Shown piece by piece: positions 12,752 through 25,984 of a stretch of DNA of 64,000 nt. The DNA lies in assembly GCF_014805685.1 (NCBI RefSeq), contig NC_060896.1, forward strand, positions 8,708,889 to 8,772,888, read 5' to 3'. Position numbers and translations under genes: made by a program. The stretch's first letter is position 1, and every line of letters begins with the position of its first letter. This stretch comes from Silurus meridionalis (Eukaryota > Chordata > Actinopteri > Siluriformes > Siluridae). A model generated the notes under the pieces. That model was not told the origin of the DNA. It searched no databases and saw only the letters and a program-made list of their open reading frames with translations.

Positions 12752-13197
12752 GAGAGTACAGCTGAGTAGGGAAGAGAATGAGTATGTGAGTTAAGGAGAG
12801 AAATAGTGTGTGTGTGCATGTGTATGTGTGTGTGGGAGAAAAAGAGAGGTCTTTTGGGGTGATGTGTAATTGGTAGGTAAAGAACAGAGTGTCATTAGAC
12901 CCCAGTGGAAGCTGCCTTCCTTTGCTCGAAAGAGAAAGAAAAACAAGAAAATCCCCTAAAGTAAGTAAGAGGAGATACACAAGCCAGCATGATGGAGGTT
13001 TTTTTGTATTTATTATTATTTAATACACACAAAGAACAACTGACTGACAAGAAGAGAGAGCAAAGATAATGAAAGGCAACAGAAAACGAGAAAGATTGAA
13101 AGAAATCATGCAGTCAACATGACTCCTGTGGATGTCAGGACAGTCTGTACTAGTGACAGTGCAGAATAATAAGAGCGGCAGTAAGAGAACCTTTTAT

Positions 13198-13208
13198 ACA
13201 CACAAACA

Positions 13209-13264
<56 letters not shown>
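13198..13264. repeat. (CA)n microsatellite
   Basis: About 30 CA units with two early AAAC interruptions. Confidence 0.95.
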
Positions 13265-13267
<3 letters not shown>

Positions 13268-15148
13268 ATACACCACAAGCCACACACTGATCTCTCAGTA
13301 GGATTAACAAGGATACAAGCATTGGTTTCACTGTGAGTGAACGTAAACAGCCCTGGTGTGTTTGTGGAAATCCAATTTTGAAGCGAAGCAGTGAGGAAAT
13401 AGCAGCACTCCTGATACAGATACGGCACACGGAAAATTCTGATAAGGGAGCTAAAAAGGGTTGGCACGCTGCTTAATGATTAACAGCATTATATGCAGAT
13501 GCTTCATGGCTTTAAAGTGTGAATACCATTAGTCAAAGTGCTTGCTTTAATGTTTAAGTTCTTCCACCACCAACTGAGAACATTTTCCGTCATACACTAA
13601 GGAACTCGCAGACAGAGGTGTGGGCAAGACATTTTTATTTCACTCGGCCGCCTATACTAAGTCTGGCCAATCCCGCAGACAGGCTTGACCGATCCTGTCT
13701 GCTCCAGCAGTTCTATTTTTTTGTACTCAAATGCATTACTAATTCAATTGATTAATTATAAGCAAAAATTCATCTTGTTTAGTTCTGTTTCCTGAAAATA
13801 TGTTGAATTGAGTGATTTTAAACAGGATGTAGCAGATGCTGAATATAAGGAAAGAATGTGGTAAACGTTTCACCTACAGTCGCACCACACGATGTGGCCA
13901 TCTTTTTTTCTACAAGCTTCATATCTGCCTGCAACCACAACTTTTTTTTGTTGGGTCCTGCTGATTTCATTGCTGATACACACTACTGGCAGACATATGC
14001 TTGCGTAAACACACATATACACACATACGACACACAAACAGACAAAGATATACAAGCGCACACATGCACATATACAAACACTCAACATAACACAACCATT
14101 AAACACATGCAAGCATACACATACACGTGTCTAACTGTCATATTAGAACCTGCTACTGGCATAATTATTAATAAAGATAATTAATTATCTGTAATATATG
14201 TAATAAAATCATACACACCCACTGTGTTTTGTAATTGCCTAGAATGACACTAATCAAAATTTTGGAAAAACTCTGTTCTGTTATGTCTCACAGAAAGAAA
14301 CAGCGCAGAGTGCATGCAGCTTCCCACTGCACCAACCACATTGATCACGGAAGCTTTAATTGTTCATAGGTCCTTTTAGTGCCTCTCTTTATCATCTGTG
14401 GCATGTTTTAGGTCTTTTCTACTGTTCTAGTGGCTAATAAAAATGGAAATCAATGATGGCTCACTGATTCATACAGGATTAGCCTGACATATTTGAGAAC
14501 AACCAAGAAATCACATGCGTACAAATGCATAAAAACATACACATTCTTGGCAATCTATCTATACAGATTCCTGTTCATACCTGTTCAAACAGCTCTATAG
14601 AGGGACTTTCCGCCTCTTTTCCCTTCATAAAGGTTCATGCATACTGTACACACTCCACAGTAAGCTACCACATAGAACTGTCTCAGCTTAGAGTTTGTTG
14701 TCTGTAAGCTAATAGAGAAATTGCTGTGCTAGCTGTGCTGGAGTGTATCAGGGGATTTGGCACTCGCACTTGCGTAATGGGTTAAAAAATATGTATGTGT
14801 TTATTGGAAGCAGCAGTGTGTTTGTTCAATCGATCAGCCAAGTAACATGGAACCAAAAGATTAGCAGCAGAAAGCATGCGAGTAAAACAACTGGGAAATT
14901 TCAGACCTGCCATTACAAGCCAACTATCTTAACACCCATTATACTATCTGGCTGAAAATCAAGATTATACTGTGTGATAATCAAATAATTGACTACAATT
15001 TTCCATATAATTTTATTTGCACAAAAACAAGCACAAGTAATTCCAGATTTGTTTAAATATATTTCAACATTTCAGAATTAATAAAAGCACGTCATTAATG
15101 CTGACTCTTGATTTCTTTAATGCCAAAGAGACTGCATAGATAGATATG

Positions 15149-15570
15149 CTATATAGACAAAAGTTTGTGGACACCTTACAGTAAGTGTTTTTTGAACATC
15201 TTACTCCACATTTAGTACCTGTTTGTTATTATAATACCGCTGTGGAGACTTGTACTTATTCAATTCCAAGTTTTTTAGTAGTGAGGTACTGGTGTAGGGT
15301 GAAGATGCCTGGGGTGCATTCAGTGTTCCAGTTATCCCAAAGTGTTCAATAGGGTTGAGGTCAGCACTCTATAGCAGGCCACTCAAGATCTTTCATTTCA
15401 ACCCATAAGTCATACCTTCATGAAGCTTATTATGCATTGTCATGCTGGAAACAGCTTTGGATCTCCTAGTTAAATGAAGTGAAAATGTAATGCTACCACA
15501 TCCAAAGACACCCTATGTCTTAAACTTTGTGGTTGGAAATGTCAGGTGTCCTAGTACAATCCATATAGTG
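15149..15570 (-). mobile_element. Decayed Tc1/mariner-type element (copy 2)
   Basis: A 422-bp relative of the element at 5019-5503. The left end is GCTATATAGACAAAAGTTTG and the right end is TAGTACAATCCATATAGTG. On the minus strand, CTCAACCCTATTGAACACTT corresponds to the LNP(I)EH(L) part of the Tc1 catalytic tail, and CATGACAATGC reads HDNA. It ends directly at the start of the GGAT/GATA microsatellite. Confidence 0.7.
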
Positions 15571-15572
15571 CT

Positions 15573-15750
<178 letters not shown>

Positions 15751-16865
15751 GCCATATAGTTAAACATCTGAAAAACATGTTTGATTCATGTAATAATGCA
15801 CTACAATGCAGGACTAAATAGACATTAGCAAATCACATCAACCATGCAACCTAATCTAATCTAATCCTGATCACAATCCACAGTCATGCTTGTACCTAAT
15901 AATAGTGAATAAGAAAAGTGCTCAGCATCCCAATCAAATCTGCCTCATAATCCCAAAGCAAGTAATGCAAATGGGAGCGTCACTGAGCACGCAGGAAGCC
16001 AAAAACAAGCTTGTAGCTACACATTACTGCCATTCTGTATGATCACGTAATCAGTCATCTTCACAGCGTGTGAAAGCTCATGGCCTCAGCGCCGCAAGCC
16101 GAAGCCTGTGCTCCCTCTGCCATTAATATTAGTCTCGATTAAACAACGGCTTTACAGAGCACGCAAGTAACAATATAAAAAAAGCTAGTGGCAACACATC
16201 CATGCTTCATAGGATGAAGGGAATACATTCCAAGTAGGGTCTATAAAAATTCAACATAAAATTGGTAGCTGTATTTCTATTTTTCATGCCTGGACAAGCC
16301 AGAATAGATGCATATGTGGTGACATAGAGGATTATAATCATTTGAAATAGTTAATATGTAAAGCAAGCTGATATTCAAATGCCAGGTGTTAATAAAAAGC
16401 ATGTGTTTTAATTATATAAAGAGTTTTGAATAGGAAACAAAAAATTACTAAAAAAAAAGGTCAAGGATTAATTTTTCAAATATTCAATTAGTGTTGCAAT
16501 TTTAAAAGCAAAATTAGAAATTAATCAATACATGAAACTTTTCACTTATTTTAAACTCTTTTTGCATGAACTCACATAAGTGAGTTGAACACATAAGTGA
16601 CACATGCTGGTGGTCCTAAATGTTTCCCCTCGTCTAACACACCCGTGTCAGAAGTCATGGTACTTAACATTTTTGTTGGATCAGGTGAGTTGTGAGAGAG
16701 AAGACAAAAAATAAGCCACTCTACTCCTTTCAGTAATGTTACTGCATATTGGTGCCATTAGATTCCTCAAATGAACACAAATCAAGGATGAAGAATGCAG
16801 TGATTTTGCCTCAGAGCTGAAGACAGGATATAATATGGATATGACCATTCAGTGATTGTCAATTA

Positions 16866-17040
16866 TGAAAAGGGGTGGGGTCATCCTAAAGAAATCACAC
16901 CCATCTTAATAGAAACATCTCATTTTAAGATAAAGGTGATTAGTTACAGCACCTGTATTGATTTGCAAGTGAATCTGCTCATGCCAGGATAATAAATGTT
17001 CCCTACAGTATAACAGACCCAGCAGATTATTTTTCATTTG
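16866..17040. mobile_element. Internal fragment of a Tc1-like element
   Basis: The segment CATCCTAAAGAAATCACACC to CAGTATAACAGACCCAGCAG, including GATAAAGGTGATTAGTTACAG and TATTGATTTGCAAGTGAATC, resembles the internal part of a common fish Tc1-like family. The repeats at 23913-24463 and 25405-25984 appear to belong to the same family but cover other parts of it. Family assignment is from memory. Confidence 0.45.
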
Positions 17041-17282
17041 ACGTGTCACACTATCTGTATAGTATAATGCTTTTACATGAAATACAATTCTTGTTTTCAC
17101 CAAAAGCATTCTGCTTTTTTTTTTTTTTTATCTCTCCACTTCACAGTATGGGCTTCGATGCACGAGAGTGAATTGTGACATGGCCAATTTGGACATCAAA
17201 AAGGCAGTGACTGCTGAAAGCACGTCAACATGAGCACCACTATAGCTTTTAGAAGACTCAAGTGACCTTTTTTCCTCCGCCC

Positions 17283-17413
17283 TTTGTTCTTTCATGTGCA
17301 CTGTATATTATCCCTATGGCTGTCTGGGTTTCCTCTGGGTTCTCTGGTTTCTATCCACGATCTAAAACGTGTTAACTTCTCTAAACTGCACCTAGGTGTG
17401 AATAAGTATAAAT

Positions 17414-17449
<36 letters not shown>

Positions 17450-17545
17450 CTGTGTGTGTGCATAGTGCCTGCCTCACACCCATTGTTCCCAGGGTAGGCT
17501 TCGAGACTTGAGCCTGAGGAGGAAAAAGCATTTACTAAAGATTAA
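17283..17545 (+). repeat. Dispersed SINE-like repeat interrupted by (TG)n
   Basis: Landmarks GGTTTCCTCTGGGTTCTCTG, CTAAACTGCACCTAGGTGTG and CCCAGGGTAGGCTTCGAGAC mark a fish repeat that also occurs at 59930-60180 and 62160-62495. A (TG)n tract (17414-17460) has expanded inside it. It ends near GATTAATAAATAAATC. Confidence 0.65.
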
Positions 17546-18539
17546 TAAATAAATCTCTCTCACACACATGTGCACACCTCACGTTTTACAGAGGATAAAG
17601 GAAACTAAAGAACCTGGATGAAACCCATGCAGTCACAGGGAGTACGCATTAAATGTACCATTACTTTCTGTAGTCGAAAGGTGAATCATGAACAAATTAG
17701 ACATCACCAAGCGTTTAGTATAGATGCATTACATTTATATTATATAACAACACATAGGTTTTAAACAGGAAGGACGCTGTTTGTAATGAACACCCATACT
17801 TGATCTGATGTGAAGAGATACAGTAAGCTAGAATATTATATTTGATGCAATGCTATCCTCCTTCGAAACATATTCAAGCAAGATGTCATTTGTTGTAAAG
17901 CTCATAAGTAGAGCTTTTGCTCGAACAATTCAGAGTTAAATAACAATTCTTTCCTAAATGACTAGAAACCTTTTAAATGCAAACCTATGACATATAAGAG
18001 TCCTTTCTCTCTCTCGCTCTCTCTGCAGCTACAGTACAATGAGCATGCAGGTGCATGTTGTAAGATAACAATAACCAAAAATAGAGGTGCAACAGACATG
18101 TGAGTAGCCCTACTGCAACATCCCTGCAGTTTATGTTAGTCATGCAAGTCCCTGTAGTTCCATCACACCTCTCCAAATCCCAGGCCTGCTCTCTTGGGGA
18201 CTCACCACGGCAATAACATTCTGCTATTTCCATCCCTCTGCTGGGACTCACCAGAGATTGTTAGATACATAGCTAGAGCTTTTGTAAAAAAGAGGACAGG
18301 GTTATGCATGACAGCTGAATTTTGTTGCTTGGTACTCTCAGAACTAGGTATTGTCAAAACTTCTGATGAATACAGAAAACTCCAGATTTACTTGCAAGTG
18401 ATAGCTTGTTGATAAGCTGTCAATATGGTCAAATTTCATTACTTTGATTTTATATTTAGATTAGAATCCAAAGTGGATTTCAGCTGTTAGCCCAACCACC
18501 TCACACATACTGTATAGCGCATATGCTGTTATGCTTTTC

Positions 18540-18960
18540 TGCTCAAGACAGCAGCTCCAACCTCCAGCCTGCTCAAACCTGTTTGTTCATCCTCCTCTAA
18601 CCTTTCTTATAAAATCAAGGTGTTTTCCACCTGCAGCACTGCTGCTCACTGGATGTTTTTGTTGCTGTGTAAACTCTACAGACTGTTGTGTGTGTAAAAA
18701 TCCCAGGATATATGCACTTTCTGAAATACTTAAACCAGCCCACCTGGCACCAACAACCATGCCAAGGTCAAAGTCACTGAGATCGCATTTTTCCCCATTC
18801 TAGTGTTTGACGCGAACGTTAATTGAAGACCTGCATTAGCATGATTTTATGCGTTGTGCTGCTGCCACATGATTAACTGATTGCATTATCTCATAATTAA
18901 TAATTAAATGAACATCCAGATATACAGGTACTCCAAATAAATGCTTGATGAGTGGCTAAA
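18540..18960 (-). mobile_element. Tc1-like element end, copy A
   Basis: The stretch from CTGCTGCTCACTGGATGTTT through GTAAACTCTACAGACTGTTG and GGTCAAAGTCACTGAGATCG to CAGGTACTCCAAATAAATGC is a common teleost Tc1-like terminal region. It shares these landmarks with 45905-46200. No intact transposase frame remains. Confidence 0.6.
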
Positions 18961-19035
18961 GACGCTTAAAAGCTTTAAATGCAGATTTTTCTCAATTTAA
19001 CACTGCAGCTAAATATGGATAATTTTTGAAATTTT

Positions 19036-19350
19036 AGTTTTGAATCTTCTTCTGGCTTCTCCCATTAGGGGTCGTCAGAGCGGATCATCCGTCTCCATAC
19101 CCCCCCTGTCCTCTACATCTGCCTCTTTCAAACCATCCACCTGCATGTCTTCCTTCACCACATCCATAAACCTCCTCCTTGGCCTTTCTCTTTTCCTCCT
19201 TCCTGGTGGCTTCATCCTCAGCATTCTCCTATCGATATACCCCATGTCCCTCCTCTGCACATGTCCAAACCATCTCAATCTCACCTCCCTCACCTTGTCT
19301 CCAAAACGTCCTACATGCGCTGTCCCTCTAATAAACTCATTGGATAATGT
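19036..19350 (-). mobile_element. LINE fragment, 3' end of reverse transcriptase ORF
   Basis: The minus strand keeps an open frame encoding LRWFGHVQRRDMGYIDRRML, then GRRKRERPRRRFMDVVKEDM and DGLKEADVEDR. This is the characteristic C-terminal tail of a non-LTR retrotransposon ORF2 as found in fish and other animals. The frame ends around MET-DDPL near CGTCAGAGCGGATCATCCGT. It is 5'-truncated, so no catalytic reverse transcriptase motif is present. The clade cannot be fixed from this tail. Confidence 0.75.
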
Positions 19351-19559
19351 AGTGAATTTATGAAATGTAGTGTCATTTAAAAAAAAAAAAGGACTGGAAT
19401 GAACTTCCTGACAATTATGTGGCTGGAATGTTTTAAACAATTTTCGTGTTATTTATTATCGGTGTATTTATTTGTCTTTTTCTTGTCCTATTTGTTCTAT
19501 TTTCTGAACAGGATAAAAAAACAGTTTTAAATCATGACATTCGTCTTGCCAAAGGGTTT

Positions 19560-20080
19560 CACCCAGCGGCGCTGATTTTCACCTGCTGCATTTTCTATAT
19601 TGTATTTTGAGATTCAGTCAACAGCTTGCTCAAATTGAGCTCATCAGCAGGACAGGAGGTGTGAAGACAACTGGGCTTTATGCTCCGTGATGGCGCTCCA
19701 GTCCCCATTAACAGTGCTGTCTGCAGTAGCAACCTGAAGCATCCAGCTGAGAGCTCATTTACAGTGCTGCGTGTATCTCAGAGAAATTAGAGTAGATTAC
19801 AATATTAGCTTTATTATCAGCCGATTGCCATGGAAAGGTCTGAGGGGAGAAGGTTTCTCAGGGAGGTGTGAGCCCTTGATATGATTAACATCTGTGATGG
19901 ATGGGCTGTCCAAGAGCCCTCAATTAAGCAATAACAGCTCCAATGACAAAGAAAGTCAATCTGGCCACATAACTGCTGTGCTGCAGAGTCAGCTATCCAC
20001 GGATTGATACGATTACCACCGCATGGTGTGCAGTGGCAGCATGTATTAGCACACAGGAGGGCGGTGAAACTCAGTTAACA
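19560..20080. other. Low-repeat, moderately GC-rich intronic block (candidate regulatory element)
   Basis: This block contrasts with its AT-rich surroundings: mixed composition, no simple repeats, no transposon landmarks and no long ORF. It contains homeodomain-like TAAT/ATTA cores (GATTAACATC, TCAATTAAGC) and CTTTG/CAAAG cores. This is suggestive of a conserved non-coding element, but conservation cannot be judged from one sequence. Confidence 0.25.
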
Positions 20081-23000
20081 TGGCTGTAAATACTATAGTG
20101 CTGTGGTCTGGGTGTATACCAGCATCTCTATGCAAATAATGTCTTAATGCATGACGCTCCTAAACACAATGGAGAAACGATTTAATCCGAGGAACACACA
20201 GGGAACACTCGACTGAAGCATTCGAGGTATGTAACTAAACCTGTACTGAATGAGGAACATGAGAAATACTGTGACAAGGTAAAAAAGTAAGACAGATACA
20301 TAAAGAAAAGGAGAGGTTGTGGCCTTTGGTAGCTTCTCTCTCTATTTTGTTGTCTTCGCTCTTACAACTCACCTGATCCAACAAAAATGTTAAGTACCAG
20401 CTGATTATCCAAACAGATGGGTTCAGTCTTACATTCTCACTTTTTTATTAACAGATCTGTGTGAATATGTCATCCTCTCCACCATTTCACTTCAAATTAT
20501 GGAACCTTTTCACAAATTACCTAATTGCACATCAACCTATAACTACTTCTCACTTTTCACAGGAAAGTAGTTCTTAACTCTGCAAGAAGACTAAGCTTTA
20601 TTTTGAACCTCATAACAACACTACAGCAGCATGAAAAAAAAAGAGCCGAGCATCACAGGAGACGACACAGCCAAGATTATGCAGAGATCCACGATGAGTG
20701 CTGTCTGATTGCCTCATATTAACCCGCATTTAGCCCAGTTGGCTTTAAAGCGCATTCCTCAGCCGAGCCAAATCCACTAAATTATATCTTATCATATCAG
20801 TGCTTTAGATGAGTTGATTATATTTAATACATTTTCATCAAATGGCCCATATGTTCTTACTTATCTGTTGTTTTTTCTGTTTCTCTATGCATAGTCCTCA
20901 TGAAAAAAGTACTCATTTTGTACCTTTTTGTAAGTATGCATGTATAGTATGTATCTTTTACTTGAGCATATGAAAGTGCAACAAAGCATTAAAGTTTAAT
21001 TATAAATTATAAATTCATTATAATTATAAATAAAATAAAAGGGATTTGTGCTTAATGGAAAACTCCACCATGAAATACATTTTAAAAGTTTATACTGAAC
21101 AATGAGTTGTAGCAGAGTTTCAGCTCGTTAGCCATTAAAAAAATGATAAGCACAATGACATTGATGACGTGAAGTTTTATTAGCAGAAAGGTTTAGAATT
21201 GTTTGTGTATAGAGGAGAAAGATTCAAACACTAAAATGTTGCTATTTAATCAGAAACAAAGCAATTCAAACTTGCACCAGTGTCAACAGGTAGTCGTACG
21301 GCCTTATATATTGTGGGTCATGTAGAAAACCGTTAAGTAAAGTGAAAATGTGTTCACGCAAAAAAGTTACAATATATTTGCAAAATAAAACCTGGATGCT
21401 AATAAAGATTAGGCGATTTGTATATACCGGTTGTTTTTGGGTGGATTCTTCCCTTAAATTCACTCTTTTCCTCCCTACAGGTAACATATGCATCCTTAAT
21501 GCTGCTACTCCAGCACAAGAAAAGCGCAGAATTAAATATTCTTCCCTCCGAGAACGTACAGTGCACATTTAATTTTCTGATCCAATTTGTGTAACTGCAT
21601 TTAAAAAAGAATTCTGCCTATATTTGCATAAATCATTATACTAGCCAGTAGGAGGAGATAGTTCAGTAGTGGTTCATCCCTGTTTCACGCACATTACATT
21701 CACATATGATTAAGAAGATTGGCTTCTTAAAAAAGCCCTGTCTGTGCTGCTTCTATACCGAAGCACAAAAGCGACCAACTCATTTGATCAGCGCAGACAT
21801 GAAAGAAGCCTGCGGTTTCTTCAATCTGCAATGGCGCCGTTCCAGCTCTTCTGTCACTCAGAATATTTTCATCCATTACATTAGCATGTGTGGTTTATAG
21901 TTGAGAAGTCATGGCATGTTTGACAAGAACAGTTTCAATGATAGCAGGCTCTTATTTTACAGTGCCACAAAGTTTCAAATCCAGAGACTATTCTTCTAAT
22001 GTGGCTTATTTCAGCACAGGAGAAGTGCCAGAAAAGCCCATCAACACTGCCTATACTAAATCCTGTCTTTTTTTTAACCTTAGTGTCATGGTTGTCCTCA
22101 TGTGGGAGGGTTTCATCCACTGATATAAATCTTCATTTGCAAGATGACAGCATAACAGGCCTTTACATAACCAACCTCCTTCAGTCCAATATGAATTGTA
22201 GCAGCGTTTTTGCCAGCAGACAGGAATTTACTTGTTCCGAATGACCGAATGGGTGCAGGGATGCAAAAAGCTGGAACAGGAACATCTGAAGCTCATAATA
22301 AAGCGCTGAACTGCATTAAAACTTAATACAAAAGAGTACGTTCCAAGAACAACATAAAACTCATAACTGTAAGATGTTTCTGACACAGACGTTTAAAAGA
22401 GGACACACTTTTCTCCCATAATTACAAGTGAAAGTATTACATTTCAAAGCTCGGATAAAGTGCTATAATTATTTTCAAACATTTATAATTATAATACAGT
22501 ATATTTATTTCCAGGCCATGGTCTACAGAAAGGTAAAGGGATACCTAACTGATGCAATCACAGGCGACTTTCAGGTTAATTACAAAAAGTCTTAAAAGAA
22601 CATTACTCTATCTGAAGAGAAGTGAGCACCGAAATATTCACGACATGCATGAAACTAAAATGATTAGACCTTGTTTTTCGAATGATTTCATTCTGTTAAG
22701 TATAGCAATTAGTTGCAACATCTTTGCATGGGACGATCTGGACCAAAGGTGATAAATCAAATTGCAATACCGGGAAGAAGTGAATTAAGTTAAAATGTAC
22801 TAAGAGTAGGCAATATTTTCTTTCCACAATAAGTCTGTTTTATTCATATAATTAGCATTTTCAACCTTAATATTATTCCAGTACTTAATTAGTTGTTTAT
22901 GAATTTTTACAATTTCTTTAATGCCTCTGGCACAAAAGAACAAAATGCAATGGGAAACTCTCATTTACTGGAAAGCCTGCTGGTCAGTTTTACTATATTT

Positions 23001-23402
23001 TAATATTAGCCATATTACTACTCATAACTGAAGTCGGAATCATGGACAAAATAAATGCGTTGCTTCTTGGCCAGCCCGAGAACTTTATTGAAATTATTTC
23101 CCACTGCAGCATCTATTTTTCTGCGTAACCTTTCCCCCTTCATATATAGTGTTCAGACTCATAGACGCAATCATTTTTAGAAATATATACTGTACAATAT
23201 AAACCATCTCCAAACCAGTACTACATCATATACACCATTAACCTCATTTTTATTACTCCATTAACCAATCCAACATTATTATGGTGACACATGCAGCACA
23301 TCTCAGGCATTTATTTCTGTCCTTTTTTTTTTCAATAAAATGTATCATATACATATAAATTCAGACCTAAAATTCATAACCACTGTATGATGCTTAACTC
23401 AC

Positions 23403-23485
23403 CAGTACAGAAGGACCAAGAATAGCAGGAAAAGGCCAATGGATAAATTGAATCCACTTGACTCAACTCCAAACATTGTCAGCAT
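23403..23485 (-). CDS. tbxas1: Thromboxane A synthase, coding exon 1 (membrane anchor)
   Basis: Read on the minus strand, this exon encodes 27 residues plus two bases of the next codon, starting MLTMFGVES and ending LLFLVLLY(W). The second half is a single hydrophobic helix, the N-terminal ER anchor expected of a microsomal P450. It ends at a strong donor (GTGAGT). Its last two bases, TG, join the first base of the exon at 10000-10093 to give Trp, producing LLYW-YST, which matches the WYST segment known in human TBXAS1. The enzyme (CYP5A1 family) isomerises prostaglandin H2 to thromboxane A2 at the ER membrane. The start is uncertain. I chose the ATG at 23485 because G is at -3, but an in-frame ATG at 23503 adds six residues (MFLTRA) and another ATG lies at 23476. 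A T-rich acceptor-like stretch ending TTTATCAG at 23512 suggests that an upstream non-coding exon is spliced on. The identification rests on the in-frame join, family similarity and synteny. Confidence 0.85.
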
Positions 23486-23912
23486 GGCTCTGGTCAAAAA
23501 CATAAACAGTTCTGATAAACAATCCAAAAGAACAAATATTAATCAAATGAAACAGCAGGTATGAAGTGCTATGAACATACAGGTATCACAAACTGCACAA
23601 ATTGCATTTGATTGTATTTGGATAGTACTAAACAACTCTGATCAATGTTGAAGCTTTAGTTACCACCCTTGACTTACATTTCTAATGTTTTGCATAACAG
23701 TTAATGGTTAATCAGAGTAAAATGCAAGTCACGGCACAAGCAATGCAATCCAAAGTGCAAGAACTTCTAAAATACAGTAAAATGCACGTAGAACATTTGT
23801 ATTTACACATAGTAATCGATTAAATCAGTTTTCACAAACATCCTACTGTAAACAACCCACATTTAAAGAGACATCATTTTAAACATAGTTTTTGTAGTCT
23901 AGAACTATTACA

Positions 23913-24463
23913 GCACACATCTGGCTTGGTTTTTCAGACATACAGCTCATATACAGACATACAATTACAGCACATACTGTACAGATGTGAGACTAATTAA
24001 AGAAAAAATCAACATCAAGTGTCTTTGCAAGGTGTCGGGCCACGACATGCTGCCAAAATGGTGTCGTGTTCTTGACAGAGAGTATACACGTTTTTGTACC
24101 TGTACTGATAGGATGAAGAGAAATCCTTCCAGAAGAAAATCTCTTACTTGTTATGATGATTGCAGTGGTGGACAAAACTGTAAAACATGTCACTCCAAAA
24201 TCTCCCATAGGTGTTCATTTGGGTTGGGCTATAGCATACATACATTTTATCTTCATGAGGGTTTCAGGGGTTTTAAAATCTCCTTAGTTTCACTGTCAGG
24301 TTGAGGAACAACCCACTAGTCTAATATGATACAGCTAATGGTGGTGCTGTGATTAGAAACTGACCCTGACACTGATGAAGGGTTACAACATTACCAGACT
24401 GTGAACAGGAGATAATGAGCATAGCCACAGATAGACTGCAGTCATAATTGTAGTTAGAGAGTG
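23913..24463 (+). mobile_element. Tc1-like repeat, direct copy 1
   Basis: Shares about 550 bp with 25405-25984 in the same orientation. Common landmarks are GTGAGACTAATTAAAG, AATCTCCCATAGGTGTTCAT, GCTAATGGTGGTGCTGTGAT and CTGCAGTCATAATTGTAGTT. The GGTGTTCATTTGG segment is typical of a fish Tc1-like family. It begins about 400 bp upstream of tbxas1 coding exon 1. Confidence 0.65.
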
Positions 24464-25404
24464 TAAATAATTTGTTTTCATATTTTTCACATTGCTTTGG
24501 CTACTGGGCATATGTGTCTCTCCCATTAATATATATCATAGGTGATCGTCAGACCAAATATCGAAAAATGTTTGGTTTTCTTCCCCATATATGTGCAGGA
24601 AATAGGGCACAATTTAATGGCTAATTTTCAAATGTGTCTAAAATCTGGAATTATTACAGCACTATTAAAATGGAAAAAGAAAACATAATCCACAGTGATA
24701 ACTGAGCAATGTGTGAATTGTTTAGCTGTGAAAAGGCAGACACACTAACATCTGAGATTCATTTTCAGAAATGAAGTTAAACAAGTTCAGCAACACCTCC
24801 ATAAATAAACCTATGATGAAGGAAATATTGAAAAACAATAAAGTGTCATTATACTAAACCTGCAGGAACACATGACTCAGTACAAAGAACAAATTCAGAA
24901 TGCAAACCCCATCATGATTATACCATAAATAATATTACTAAAAGAGAGGGTTGTGGTTACCCAGTTACATAAGTAAATTATGGTTCCTGGAAATTCTTTA
25001 GTTTGTTTCTATCCTCCTGAGACACAGGCTATGCTGTTGGGTGGGTCTTTTATTTCTACTGGATATTTGTATTATTCTGGCCATTACAGGTTGCAAAAGA
25101 CCATGAGGGTTTAGTGTTTTCTGTTAGAACAATTAAAGTACCATCTTGCAATGGTTCCATCTGATTTCAATCTTCACAGATTCATTTAAAGACTTCAAAG
25201 TTACACGGCTGTATGCAGAATCCGACAGTCTCAAGAAGCACTGTTTTAAGAGTGGAGATGTAAGCGTAGTTTCGTGGTTTAATTGCATTCTTCACAGCAA
25301 GCTGAAGGATGTTTTTGCACTGTAAAAAAATATCAAACAAGCTGCACTGCAAAGAAACATCTGGACAAAGTAGTCTTTTTAAATAATAGCATAATATTTT
25401 AGCA

Positions 25405-25984
25405 TAACACATCTGGTTTAGTTTTCCAGACACACAGCACAATGTATAAGCAGACAATTACAGTTTATATATATATACACTGTAAATATACTGTATATAT
25501 ACTGTACAAATGTGACACTAATTAAAGGAAAAATCAACATTGTCTTAGCAAGGTGTTGGGCCAAAATAGGCTGCTAGAACTGCGTCACTGCTCATTGAAA
25601 CAGTTTATAGAAGTCTCTGGAGCTGTACTGAATTGCCGAAGACCATACCTCCAAAAGATATTCCCTTAGGTGTTTTGATGATGGCAGTGGTGGACAAAGC
25701 TATCGAAAATGTCACACTAAAATCTCCCATAGGTGTTCATTTGGAATGAGATCTGGTGGTGTATATATCAGTTTCATCTCTTCAGTGGTGCAGGGGTTTT
25801 TAATCACTTTAGTTTCACTGTTGAAGGAACAACCCACCAGTCTAAAGAGATCCAGCTAATGGTGGTGCTGTGATTAGAAATTGACCCTGACACTGTTGAA
25901 GGGTTCAAACACTACCAGACTGTGAACAGAAAATTATTAGCTAAGCCAAAGATAGAGTGCAGTCATAATTGTAGTTATGGAGTG
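25405..25984 (+). mobile_element. Tc1-like repeat, direct copy 2
   Basis: The second copy of the unit at 23913-24463, with an extra TATATA/ACTGTA insertion near its start (about 25467-25510). The two copies have diverged by many substitutions and small indels, so the duplication or paired insertion is old. Confidence 0.65.

Noticed and set aside
12472..12980. Ser/Leu-rich minus-strand frames
   Set aside because: Produced by the GA microsatellite.
18194..18260. A donor-like GTGAGTCCC on the minus strand considered as the tbxas1 first coding exon
   Set aside because: The upstream frame has no hydrophobic anchor. The exon at 23403-23485 fits phase, sequence and length far better.
20010..20060. 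A minus-strand frame MLPLHTMRW ending at GTAATC, considered as tbxas1 exon 1
   Set aside because: Too short and without a membrane segment.
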